From Shewanella sp. VB17 (GTDB lineage: Bacteria > Pseudomonadota > Gammaproteobacteria > Enterobacterales > Shewanellaceae): a stretch of DNA of 64,000 nt. Location: positions 248,001 through 312,000 of the forward strand of contig NZ_JABRVS010000001.1 in assembly GCF_013248905.1 (NCBI RefSeq). The letters are read 5' to 3'. Positions 17,021-25,167 of this stretch are shown one piece after another. Under the pieces are notes generated by a model, which was not told the DNA's origin, made no database searches, and saw only the letters and a list, made by a program, of their open reading frames with translations. Within the stretch, counting starts at the first letter, position 1. Each line of letters opens with the position of its first letter. A program made the position numbers and the translations under genes.

Positions 17021-18913
17021 TTATGAAGCATTTTTACGTAATAAGCCGCGTCTTTTTAAATGAACCAACAAAATTGAGATAGCAGCTGGTGTCATCCCTG
17101 AAATACGTGAGGCTTGACCTATTGTTTCAGGCTTATGATCATTAAGTTTGGCAATCACTTCATTCGATAAACCAGGCACTTCTTGATAGTCGAGATCCAA
17201 AGGTAAACCTGTAGTTTCATTACGAATAGCTTTATCTATTTCATCTTGTTGACGTTGAATATAACCTGAATATTTAACTTGAATTTGTACTTGCTCTGCA
17301 GCACGTGGATCGTCAATTCCTGGTCCAAACCCCTCTAAAGCCATTAATTTTGGATAATCCATTTCAGGACGACGTAATAAATCCTCAAAAGTGGCTTCCC
17401 GTGAAAGAGGCGTATTTAGCTCAGGATTTAACACATCAATTAAAGGTGAATTTGGATGTATCCACTGACTGCGCAAACGTTGCAGTTCAAGTTCAATAGA
17501 TTCACGCTTTTCATTAAACAGTCTCCAGCGTACATCATCAACTAATCCAAATTCACGGCCTTTTTCGGTTAAACGTAGATCAGCATTATCTTCACGTAGC
17601 AGCAAACGATATTCAGCACGACTGGTGAACATGCGGTAGGGTTCTTTTGTACCCAATGTTGATAAATCATCAACCAACACCCCAAGATAAGCTTCATCAC
17701 GGCGAGGGCACCAAATATCTTTGCCTTGAACCTGCAAGGACGCATTCATCCCAGCTAACAAACCTTGAGCAGCAGCTTCTTCATAACCAGTCGTGCCGTT
17801 AATCTGTCCTGCAAAGAAAAGCCCAGCGATCGATTTAGTCTCTAATGAGTTTTTAAGATCTCTAGGATCAAAATAATCATATTCAATTGCATAACCGGGA
17901 CGAATAATCTCAGCTTGTTCCATGCCTTGAATCGATCGCACTAAATTTAACTGAACATCAAAAGGTAAACTGGTTGAAATCCCATTAGGGTATATTTCAT
18001 TGGTATTTAGCCCTTCAGGCTCAATAAAGATCTGATGAGATGATTTATCGGCAAATCGATTAATTTTATCTTCGATAGAAGGACAATAACGCGGACCAAC
18101 TCCTTCAATAAGTCCAGAATACATGGGGCTTCTGTCTAAACCACCACGAATAATATGATGAGTCTTCTCATTGGTATGGGTCACAAAACAAGAGACCTGC
18201 CTAGGATGCTGACTTACATCACCAATAAATGACATAACCGGAAGTGGACTATCGCCTTTTTGTTCACTCATTAATTTGAAATTGATCGTATTAGCGTCAA
18301 TTCGTGGTGGTGTGCCCGTTTTTAATCGACCAATGCGGATCGGCAATTCACTGAGGCGATCAGCCAAAGCGATCGAGGGCGGATCTCCTGCTCGTCCACC
18401 ACTGTAATTTTGCATGCCTATGTGAATTTTACCACTCAAAAAAGTCCCTGCGGTTAACACCACTGAAGGGGCTTCAAAAGCCAATCCCATTTGTGTGACA
18501 ACGCCGGTAACACGACCATTTTCAACAATAACATCATCTACGGCTTGCTGAAAAAGTCTAAGATTTGGTTGGTTTTGTAAAATCTGTTGGATTTTAGCAC
18601 GATACAATGCTCTATCGGCTTGAGCACGTGTTGCTCTAACCGCTGGGCCTTTACTTGAATTCAGTGTTCTAAATTGAATACCGGCATAATCAGTAGCGAT
18701 GGCCATTGCGCCGCCTAAAGCATCAATTTCTTTTACCAAATGCCCTTTGCCAATTCCACCAATAGCTGGATTGCACGACATTTGTCCTAAGGTATCGATG
18801 TTGTGTGTCAGCAACAGGGTTTTTGATCCCATTCTTGCAGCAGCTAACGCCGCTTCAGTACCTGCATGGCCACCACCGATAACGATGACATCGAACCTTT
18901 CATGAAAACGCAT
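17021..18913 (-). CDS. mnmG: tRNA uridine-5-carboxymethylaminomethyl modification enzyme MnmG
   Basis: A 630-residue FAD protein (old name GidA) that with MnmE modifies the wobble uridine of several tRNAs. The FAD-binding motif IVIGGGHAGTEAALAAARMG is at residues 10-30. Cys-containing family segments follow (MSCNPAIGGIGKGHLVKEID and GRLKTGTPPRID), then INGTTGYEEAAAQGL. The C-terminal helical MnmE/tRNA-binding domain ends AISILLVHLKRRGLL. Length matches E. coli. The start ATG 18911-18913 borders oriC. Confidence 0.98.
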   Translation of the reverse strand: MRFHERFDVIVIGGGHAGTEAALAAARMGSKTLLLTHNIDTLGQMSCNPAIGGIGKGHLVKEIDALGGAMAIATDYAGIQFRTLNSSKGPAVRATRAQADRALYRAKIQQILQNQPNLRLFQQAVDDVIVENGRVTGVVTQMGLAFEAPSVVLTAGTFLSGKIHIGMQNYSGGRAGDPPSIALADRLSELPIRIGRLKTGTPPRIDANTINFKLMSEQKGDSPLPVMSFIGDVSQHPRQVSCFVTHTNEKTHHIIRGGLDRSPMYSGLIEGVGPRYCPSIEDKINRFADKSSHQIFIEPEGLNTNEIYPNGISTSLPFDVQLNLVRSIQGMEQAEIIRPGYAIEYDYFDPRDLKNSLETKSIAGLFFAGQINGTTGYEEAAAQGLLAGMNASLQVQGKDIWCPRRDEAYLGVLVDDLSTLGTKEPYRMFTSRAEYRLLLREDNADLRLTEKGREFGLVDDVRWRLFNEKRESIELELQRLRSQWIHPNSPLIDVLNPELNTPLSREATFEDLLRRPEMDYPKLMALEGFGPGIDDPRAAEQVQIQVKYSGYIQRQQDEIDKAIRNETTGLPLDLDYQEVPGLSNEVIAKLNDHKPETIGQASRISGMTPAAISILLVHLKRRGLLRKNAS

Positions 18914-19103
18914 GAGTAAACCTTAAATTTAAACTTTAGTCGGTAACGAACAAACTGTTAATTCGAGTTGGGTATTTTAGCATTTGATCTCTCCTTGATG
19001 AAAGATCAATTTTACTGTTGAAATCCAAGTTTGATCTGCTTAATAGATCTTAAGATCTTTATATAGATCCTTTATTATGTTTACTATTAGGATCGCACTT
19101 TTC

Positions 19104-19112
19104 TGTGGGTAA
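19104..19112 (-). promoter_or_regulatory. DnaA box, one mismatch
   Basis: TTACCCACA on the minus strand, directly beside the AT-rich unwinding region. Confidence 0.6.
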
Positions 19113-19207
19113 CCTTATTTCTTTATATTAATCATAACTTAACACTAAAATGATCCTGTTGATTGTTTACGATCTAATTGACTTAAGCTTGGGGATAGAT
19201 CGGCTAC

Positions 19208-19216
19208 TTATCCACA
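19208..19216 (+). promoter_or_regulatory. DnaA box, perfect
   Basis: TTATCCACA within oriC. Confidence 0.9.
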
Positions 19217-19280
19217 GGGGGGATCTGGGCTCCGATCTAGGGTGGATCGATACAGAGCTTGATCAGATCAAAATAATACC

Positions 19281-19289
19281 TTATCCACA
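19281..19289 (+). promoter_or_regulatory. DnaA box, perfect
   Basis: TTATCCACA within oriC, 73 bp from the box at 19208 (about seven helical turns). Confidence 0.9.
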
Positions 19290-19313
19290 ACTTTATCATT
19301 TAAAATTAAAATA

Positions 19314-19322
19314 TGTGGGTAA
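19314..19322 (-). promoter_or_regulatory. DnaA box, one mismatch
   Basis: TTACCCACA on the minus strand near the mioC side of oriC; same variant sequence as at 19104. Confidence 0.6.
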
Positions 19323-19371
19323 AGTGATTCTAATCTGTGAGTTGTTCTTGTTTTATACGTGAGGTTGGATC

Positions 19372-19812
19372 TTATAGTTGATCTTGCCATTGACTTAACC
19401 AAGCAAGCGCAGGGTCTTCGGGGCAAGGATCTGATTGAACATCGATCTCGATCTTATCCACATAGACTTGTGCACCACAACCTTGTAATACGCGATCTAA
19501 TTTTTTTGGCCCTTCACAAAATGTGTCATAGTTTGAATCTCCGATCGCACATATGGCAAAATTTGTCTTGGTTAGATCCGGTTTTTTAGTCTGGATCTCG
19601 CTTAAAAACGGGGACAAATTGTCTGGAAGATCGCCAGATCCATGTGTAGATGATACGATCAACCACAAGGATCTTGGGTTGAGATCATCCAATTTGGCGT
19701 TCATATGGAGTTGATTTTCATGACCAGAAGCGTCTAATTGAGCAGCTAGTTCATCGGCTACATACTCGGCATTACCTAAAGTTGTGCCGACTAAAATGTC
19801 TATTTTTACCAC
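19372..19812 (-). CDS. mioC: MioC flavodoxin-like protein
   Basis: A 146-residue FMN-binding flavodoxin; E. coli MioC supports biotin synthase in vitro. The phosphate-binding loop is VGTTLGNAEYVADEL (about residues 8-22), with WLIVSSTHGSGDLPDNL and FAICAIGDSNYDTFCEGPKKLD for the isoalloxazine loops. It reads away from DNA at 20 kb toward oriC, as in E. coli. Its coding sequence carries at least 12 further GATC sites and a perfect DnaA box at 19454-19462, so its codon choice is partly bent to origin function. Confidence 0.96.
   Translation of the reverse strand: MVKIDILVGTTLGNAEYVADELAAQLDASGHENQLHMNAKLDDLNPRSLWLIVSSTHGSGDLPDNLSPFLSEIQTKKPDLTKTNFAICAIGDSNYDTFCEGPKKLDRVLQGCGAQVYVDKIEIDVQSDPCPEDPALAWLSQWQDQL
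19454..19462 (+). promoter_or_regulatory. DnaA box inside mioC
   Basis: Perfect TTATCCACA within the 3' half of mioC, extending the DnaA-box array beyond the intergenic origin. Confidence 0.75.
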
Positions 19813-19930
19813 GATAATACCTTTATAAGTTAAATTACCAGAGTTTGTTCGGTCACATAATAAATGAAAGTAGGTATTATTTTATCTTAAATTTAATTTA
19901 TTACGTTTTAACGGTAAGGAATGTGAAAGT

Positions 19931-19989
19931 GGTGTTCAAATAGTTATCTCTTGCGATAACTTGAGCTTTAAAGTGCTCGGTTGAACACC
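19931..19989. repeat. 59-bp nested inverted repeat able to fold as a three-way junction
   Basis: Outer arms GGTGTTCAA (19931-19939) and TTGAACACC (19981-19989) are perfect. Inside are AGTTATC/GATAACT (19942-19948/19955-19961, loop TCTTGC) and a short GAGC/GCTC hairpin (19963-19966/19975-19978). It lies downstream of the aldo/keto reductase and upstream of mioC. It could be a terminator region, a small RNA fold or the relic of a small inverted-repeat element. No second copy was seen in the window. Confidence 0.5.
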
Positions 19990-20049
19990 TCGTAGAATAG
20001 ATTATTAGAAAAATAGAGTCAGCTTGCCTAACTTAAATGAGGAGTAACA

Positions 20050-21033
20050 TTATACATTCACGCCTTTCATTCCTTCTGGGGGATAGCGTTCACCAATAAC
20101 ACCACACTTTTCAATCTCAGTTTCTAGAATGATTTGCTCATCAACACTCAGAAAAATATCGATTGACTCAGCATTATCTTCCAAAAACTTTTTTCTTTTC
20201 GTTCCTGGAATTGGCACGATATCATCACCTTTAGACAGTAACCAAGCTAAACAAATTTGAGCTTGTGTACACCCTTTAACTTTAGCCATGTCAGCTACTG
20301 TTTGAGCGATAGGTAAATTGGCTTGCAGTGCATTTTGGGAAAAACGAGGTAAAATAATTCTCGCATCATCTTGAGCTAGCTCAGATTGATCTTGGAATAA
20401 TCCTGATAAAAAACCACGACCTAAAGGTGAATAAGGAACAAAACCAACACCTAGCTCACGACATACTGGCAGAACATCTTTTTCAACCTCTCTAGACCAT
20501 AATGAATATTCACTTTGAACCGCCGTAATTGGATGAACTGCATGGGCTCTGCGTAATGTATCAGCACTGACCTCACACAATCCAATATGGGCAATTTTTC
20601 CTTGCTGCTTTAGTTTCACCAAGCTTTCCATTGTTTCCTCAATAGGCTGTAAGGGGTTGATGCGATGTACATAATAAAGATCTATTTGATCAACACCTAA
20701 GCGTTTTAAAGATGCATTACAGGAATTCTGAGCATAGCTTGCACTGTTATCGAGTATTCTATTATACTCTCCGGGCTTACGCACAATGCCAAATTTAGTG
20801 GCCACTTGAACATTTGCCCCCGAGTTTTTAATCAATTTCCCAATGAGCTCTTCGTTATGGTGTGGACCATAAGTATCGGCGGTATCGAAAAAATTTATCC
20901 CTAACTCAAGTGCTCTGTTTAATACTATCAGTGACTCTGAGTCGTCTCTTGCACCGTAAAACTCACTCATCCCCATACAACCTAAACCAAGAGAAGAAAC
21001 TTCTAAACCGTTACCCAGTAATCTTGTTTTCAT
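20050..21033 (-). CDS. Aldo/keto reductase
   Basis: A 327-residue NADPH-dependent oxidoreductase with the (beta/alpha)8 pattern. The catalytic tetrad is visible: Asp and Tyr in FFDTADTYGPHHNEELIGK, Lys in VQVATKFGIV, His in YYVHRINP. The C-terminal NADPH-binding section reads IVPIPGTKRKKFLEDN. I chose ATG 21031-21033 with GAAGG upstream; the open frame extends seven codons to a TTG. It diverges from a LysR-type gene 52 bp away, which probably controls it. The substrate is unknown. Confidence 0.93.
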   Translation of the reverse strand: MKTRLLGNGLEVSSLGLGCMGMSEFYGARDDSESLIVLNRALELGINFFDTADTYGPHHNEELIGKLIKNSGANVQVATKFGIVRKPGEYNRILDNSASYAQNSCNASLKRLGVDQIDLYYVHRINPLQPIEETMESLVKLKQQGKIAHIGLCEVSADTLRRAHAVHPITAVQSEYSLWSREVEKDVLPVCRELGVGFVPYSPLGRGFLSGLFQDQSELAQDDARIILPRFSQNALQANLPIAQTVADMAKVKGCTQAQICLAWLLSKGDDIVPIPGTKRKKFLEDNAESIDIFLSVDEQIILETEIEKCGVIGERYPPEGMKGVNV

Positions 21034-21085
21034 CACATAACCTTCTTTAATCAAACGTAGTACTTAAGGATGCCATAACCCCAAT

Positions 21086-22036
21086 ATGAAATATTTAGAC
21101 AAAAATAAAAATCCATTTTTCATTACTGGAAAACAAAAAGCATTTGTTTGGGATGACACCAGAGCCTTTTTGGCTCTAGCCAGATATGGGACGCTAACAT
21201 CTGCTTCTGAGTCACTGAATATAGGGATAACAACACTTTCAAGGCGTATAGATCGTCTAGAAGCTGCACTAAGTACCCCTCTGTTTATTCGATTGCAATC
21301 AGGCTATCAACTAACAGAAGATGGAATAGGTTTAGTGGAAAAAGCTGAGGTTATAGAACAAGCGGTATTGTCATTACTAAGCATTGGGTTAAATACTTGT
21401 TCATTATTATCAGGTAAAGTGCGTTTAGCGACGGCTGAAAACTTAGCAACAGAAATAATAATCCCTGCGTTATCTGAATTTCAAGCAAACTATCCAGAGC
21501 TAATGATTGAGCTCATTACTGATACTCAACTGGCTAATTTACATCGCCGTGATGCCGATTTAGCCATTCGTATGGTACGGCCCACTCAGGGAAATGTCAC
21601 TTTCCGTCATCTTGGAAAACTGGGCTTTGGCCTTTATAGCCAACGACCATTAGGTAAGAATATCCTTAACGAACAAAGCCACTTTATTATGTGGGATGAG
21701 CAGCACCGTCACTTACCGGGGACTCAATGGCTCGAAGCTAAGTTAAATGGAAACTTACCAAGGTTAACCGTTACATCGCTAGCATCAATGCTTGCTGCAA
21801 CCCAAGCCGGACTTGGACATGCAATACTGCCTCATTTCATTGCTAAAAAAGCAGGCTTGTCATGTATTGAATCTAATGTAGGCGTAGAGCAACCTATTTA
21901 TCTCGTCGTTCAAGCCGATATAGCACAATCTCAACGAGTAAGAGCTGTGGCTGACTTCTTAGTTAATGTGATAAACATGAATAAAAAATGGCTAGAACAT
22001 GGGGATAATCCAATAAGTCTGGCCCATGGTCGGTAA
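21086..22036 (+). CDS. LysR-family transcriptional regulator
   Basis: A 316-residue regulator with an N-terminal winged helix-turn-helix (about 24-82: DTRAFLALARYGTLTSASESL, then TTLSRRIDRLEAALSTPLFIR) and a C-terminal LysR substrate-binding domain (about 110-300: GKVRLATAENLATEIIIPALSEF). It faces away from the aldo/keto reductase, the usual arrangement for a LysR gene and its target. The N-terminus is about 20 residues longer than usual, so an internal start is possible. The 3' end overlaps the edge of an IS3-type scar. Confidence 0.92.
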   Translation: MKYLDKNKNPFFITGKQKAFVWDDTRAFLALARYGTLTSASESLNIGITTLSRRIDRLEAALSTPLFIRLQSGYQLTEDGIGLVEKAEVIEQAVLSLLSIGLNTCSLLSGKVRLATAENLATEIIIPALSEFQANYPELMIELITDTQLANLHRRDADLAIRMVRPTQGNVTFRHLGKLGFGLYSQRPLGKNILNEQSHFIMWDEQHRHLPGTQWLEAKLNGNLPRLTVTSLASMLAATQAGLGHAILPHFIAKKAGLSCIESNVGVEQPIYLVVQADIAQSQRVRAVADFLVNVINMNKKWLEHGDNPISLAHGR

Positions 22037-22495
22037 TGGCAATGTGCTCAAGAATTTACTACTGGTGGAACCATGATTTTTTGGACTCAATACAACCAAT
22101 GCAGCAGCTAATAATAAGCCAAATAATGCCAAACTTATCATCATTAAGCGTCTAAGGTGTATGGCCATTAGATCAAAGAGAAGTAAAAAGGTGTGCTCAC
22201 CATCAACAACTAATTGTGCTGCCTCAAGCTTAAATTCAGCGGAGTATGTTGGTCTTTTTTGTTTTGTCATTTTGTCACCTAAGGTTTATGAGGTGCATGA
22301 TAACACCTCTATTTAGGTGGCCAAATTAACTATGCCACTTCAGGACCCATATGAAGTCTTTTGGTTAAGGAAAAGGTTATACCTTTAATTAATTAAAACC
22401 TTATTAATCAATGTTTTAATTTTGTTTTTTTTGATTTGTTTTAATTCCGAAACTTACGTTATAATTTAAGGTGCGTAATTTATAATAATGTAAGA
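22037..22495. other. Variable intergenic stretch with IS3 scar and AT-rich promoter DNA
   Basis: Contains the IS3-family start fragment (22198-22270), a GAGGTG/CACCTC inverted repeat at 22290-22309, and an AT-rich stretch (22380-22490) that should hold the promoter of the gene at 22520. Confidence 0.5.
22198..22270 (-). mobile_element. IS3-family OrfA start fragment
   Basis: The first 23-24 residues of the minus-strand frame starting at 22270 (MTKQKRPTYSAEFKLEAAQL, then VVD) match the N-terminus of IS3-family OrfA helix-turn-helix proteins. The frame then continues into unrelated, partly hydrophobic sequence to 21992, antisense to the end of the LysR gene. Only the scar of the element remains. 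Confidence 0.7.
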
Positions 22496-22519
22496 TTGGG
22501 TGATAAAGGAGCTTCTGAT

Positions 22520-23599
22520 ATGGATATATTAACCCTAAATATTGGCTTTTTACTATCTGTATCTCTTTTAATGTCTGTAGGACTTATTGCTGGTGAAAGA
22601 ATCAATGTATTAACTTGGGAAGGATACGTAGAACCTTATGAAGTTCAGGAGGTTAACGATATTTTAAAAGAAAGAGGTTACGAATATGAAATTTATGTTA
22701 TTCCAGAGTGGGCTGAAGGACCAGAACAAATGTTCAACATTCTCAGAGCCGGAAAAGCAGATATCAGTTTTCTGACATTAAACTACATCAAAATGCAAAA
22801 AGGTAAAACTGCACAATTATTGCAAGGGATCGACATAAACTCACCAAGGTTATCAAATTACCAGTATTTAGACCCTTTAATGCTTAATGTATCTATGGGA
22901 GTGGAAAATGAAAAAACACTTTACTTACCATGGGGAGGTGGAGCATATGGTTTTTGGGCGGATATGAGCCAATTGAATCAGTCTGATTTACCTCGTAGCC
23001 TTAATGATTTACTAAAGCCAAGATGGCAAAATAGGCTCTCATTAACCAAGGGGCAGATCCAACCCAATATAGCAATCGCATCACTCATGCTCGGGAAGAA
23101 AGCTTTCTTTCTTAATGACTTGAGTCGAAAGGAATTAGTAAAAGAGCAAGCTAATGGAGAGTTACAAAGTAAGCTTAACGCACTTTACAATCAAGTTGGT
23201 TATTATTGGACTAGTGGGCCTGATTTTGAGAATAAAAATTTACACATTGTAGCATCGTACGGTATTGGTGCATTTGCAGCAAATAGATCTGGTGGTCACT
23301 GGCAACTCATTAATTTTGAAGAAGGAAATACAGTATGGATGGATACGATTAATTTTCATAAAGATTTAACAGGACGTAAATTGGAGGCTGCTGAAATATT
23401 TACTAATTATTTTATCGGAGATAAAGTTCAAAAACGGCTAGTGAATGATTTAGGAATGATTAGTGCATCTTTAAAGTATCAATCAGCAAGTGACCAAGGT
23501 TTTTTTGTGCAAGATATGTTCTGGCCTCCATACCAAAGAACCGCTGATAATATTATGTTTATAATGTCTAAAAATGCGATGGATCAAACGAAGCAATAA
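22520..23599 (+). CDS. Periplasmic solute-binding protein, PotD-like
   Basis: A 359-residue exported binding protein. Residues 1-24 are a signal sequence (ILTLNIGFLLSVSLLMSVGL), then ERINVLTWEGYVEPYEVQEVN, the characteristic opening of spermidine/putrescine-type (SBP family 1/8) proteins. ADISFLTLNYIKMQ and FLNDLSRKELV follow the same fold. Start ATG 22520 has AAAGGAG eight bases upstream; an in-frame TTG at 22496 is less likely. No ABC transporter genes are nearby, so it is an orphan. The ligand is unknown; a sensory rather than transport role is possible. Confidence 0.85.
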   Translation: MDILTLNIGFLLSVSLLMSVGLIAGERINVLTWEGYVEPYEVQEVNDILKERGYEYEIYVIPEWAEGPEQMFNILRAGKADISFLTLNYIKMQKGKTAQLLQGIDINSPRLSNYQYLDPLMLNVSMGVENEKTLYLPWGGGAYGFWADMSQLNQSDLPRSLNDLLKPRWQNRLSLTKGQIQPNIAIASLMLGKKAFFLNDLSRKELVKEQANGELQSKLNALYNQVGYYWTSGPDFENKNLHIVASYGIGAFAANRSGGHWQLINFEEGNTVWMDTINFHKDLTGRKLEAAEIFTNYFIGDKVQKRLVNDLGMISASLKYQSASDQGFFVQDMFWPPYQRTADNIMFIMSKNAMDQTKQ

Positions 23600-23652
23600 A
23601 ATAATAAAGTTAATAATCAGTCATTATTTTATAATAACTTACGGATATTTCA

Positions 23653-24444
23653 CTATTCAAGTGAGCCACCCAGAATTTCAATATAGTCAGGTACCTTGAC
23701 GCCTGGGAGCCACTCGCTAAACATATCTTTCATGGTTCCATCTTCGATCATTTCTATCATTGCTTTTTGCCATAATTTAATTATTTCAACATTGGTTCCT
23801 TTTGAAAAGGCGATATAGCTTTTATCATTTTGCAAAAGGTAAGATGGTGTAAATTGGTCAATATTATAACCTGCATCATTAATAATATTAGCGACTAAGT
23901 AATTAAAAGAACAAAAATAGTCTACACGCTTAATTGCTGTCATTTTTACAGCTTGGACATCATTTGTTACATGAGTAAAATCCACATTAATTCCAGATGA
24001 ATTGAGAACTGATGTACAAATACCTGAACGCAGAAGAGCTATTTTATTATATGTTTCTATATTTACTACGTTGCTAAAAGAGATATTATTAGATTTTAAT
24101 GAATAGAGATTAAGCTCCCCAATCATCAGCGGGCCTAGTAAGGTAAATTTTTCTTCGCGCTCACTGGAATGAGACATCGTAAACAAAACAGAGTTAGGTT
24201 CATTACTCACCATCAGCCACCCTCTTGCCCAAGGAACAACTTGGACAATACTCTGACTTTTAATCCTCTTCAATATGTCTTCAACGACCTTAACAGCAAG
24301 TCCATCTGGTTCCCCTTGCTTGTTGATAAAGCTTAATGGTAGTGCATCTTCTGCATAAATTTTCAGTTCCTGATTGGCATAGGTGGACCATACTAATGAA
24401 AATGGAATACTGATAATAAAAAAAAGTGCTTTTTTACTAATCAC
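23653..24444 (-). CDS. Periplasmic solute-binding protein, family 3 (amino-acid type)
   Basis: A 263-residue exported protein with a signal peptide (residues 1-23, ending TYANQE) and the family-3 pattern: LKIYAEDALPLSFINKQGEPDGLAVKVVEDILKRI. Further marks are VPWARGWLMVSNEPNSVLFTMSHSSEREEKF and the closing MIEDGTMKDMFSEWLPG. It faces the PotD-like gene convergently with 53 bp between. No permease or ATPase adjoins it. Many such stand-alone Shewanella and Vibrio proteins have no known ligand. Confidence 0.88.
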   Translation of the reverse strand: MISKKALFFIISIPFSLVWSTYANQELKIYAEDALPLSFINKQGEPDGLAVKVVEDILKRIKSQSIVQVVPWARGWLMVSNEPNSVLFTMSHSSEREEKFTLLGPLMIGELNLYSLKSNNISFSNVVNIETYNKIALLRSGICTSVLNSSGINVDFTHVTNDVQAVKMTAIKRVDYFCSFNYLVANIINDAGYNIDQFTPSYLLQNDKSYIAFSKGTNVEIIKLWQKAMIEMIEDGTMKDMFSEWLPGVKVPDYIEILGGSLE

Positions 24445-24584
24445 TTTATTTAGATCTCTGTATGAACAATGATTATATTATGGCTCTAAAAGTGGTGAAA
24501 AGAAGAATAGATAGCAATAAAACTTAGCCAGAAGCCTAACACTGGCAAATGTGATCAACCTCATTTTCAAAATCCTAAGATTCA

Positions 24585-25112
24585 TTATCGCTCAGAAAAG
24601 GCCTTACCAAACTCTTCAACCTGCTGCCAATCGGTAAATTCAAAGGTACCACTGGTGTCTGTAGGCCCCTTAGTCATCCACATAATAAAACGTATCATGC
24701 TTTTATCAAGGAAACGGTATTTAGGGTAATCAAGTTTACCTGCGAATACCCCCAGCTGTTGTGGCTTCCAAAGTGATAACTCAAGAAACTTTTTCATATA
24801 AGGGTTCGTTTCTGGCGTATTTTTTTCTGGTTTTCTGGCCACGAGATTGACGTTAAAAAAGCTATTTTTCTTAGCATTCAATATTGTGTGATGACGATTA
24901 ATGTACTGGTATAATTCAGGTTTATGTTTACCATATCGAATACTGGCACCAATCATTATTTTATCAAAATCAGCTAAGTTCAATTCTTGCGCCTCTTCTA
25001 ATGAAACCAGTTTTGTATCATTATCTGATGCTTGGTTAACCTGTTTCATTAACGTGCAAATTGCGTGTGTTTGCCCGTCGGTCGTTGAGTAGATAATTAA
25101 AGTTTTGCTCAT
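24585..25112 (-). CDS. hemG: Protoporphyrinogen IX dehydrogenase (menaquinone) HemG
   Basis: A 175-residue flavodoxin-fold enzyme that oxidises protoporphyrinogen IX in heme synthesis, passing electrons to quinone at the membrane. FMN loop: IYSTTDGQTHAICTLM (residues 7-22). Family segments are IGASIRYGKHKPELYQYINRH and FMWMTKGPTDTSG-like RFIMWMTKGPTDTSGTFEFTDW. It follows trkH (55 bp), as in E. coli. Confidence 0.95.
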   Translation of the reverse strand: MSKTLIIYSTTDGQTHAICTLMKQVNQASDNDTKLVSLEEAQELNLADFDKIMIGASIRYGKHKPELYQYINRHHTILNAKKNSFFNVNLVARKPEKNTPETNPYMKKFLELSLWKPQQLGVFAGKLDYPKYRFLDKSMIRFIMWMTKGPTDTSGTFEFTDWQQVEEFGKAFSER

Positions 25113-25167
25113 TAATTTCCCCTAATAATGTCAGTAAAGTAAAGTGTAAAAAATAAATTTATTAACC

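Larger units (their letters stand above)
18914..19371. other. oriC: Chromosomal replication origin oriC
   Basis: This 458-bp gap between mnmG and mioC is where oriC lies in E. coli. It has 16 GATC sites by my count (chance about two). It has two perfect DnaA boxes (TTATCCACA at 19208 and 19281) and two one-mismatch boxes (TTACCCACA at 19104 and 19314, minus strand). An AT-rich stretch at about 19020-19090 holds repeated AGATC-plus-T-rich units similar to the E. coli 13-mers of the unwinding element. Known biology: DnaA binds the boxes, the AT-rich part melts, and Dam/SeqA act at GATC. The exact limits are not determined; the GATC density continues into mioC. Confidence 0.92.

Noticed and set aside
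21992..22197. Hydrophobic continuation of the IS3 OrfA fragment as a membrane protein
   Set aside because: It reads on from a transposase start into unrelated DNA and is partly antisense to the LysR gene; no independent start.
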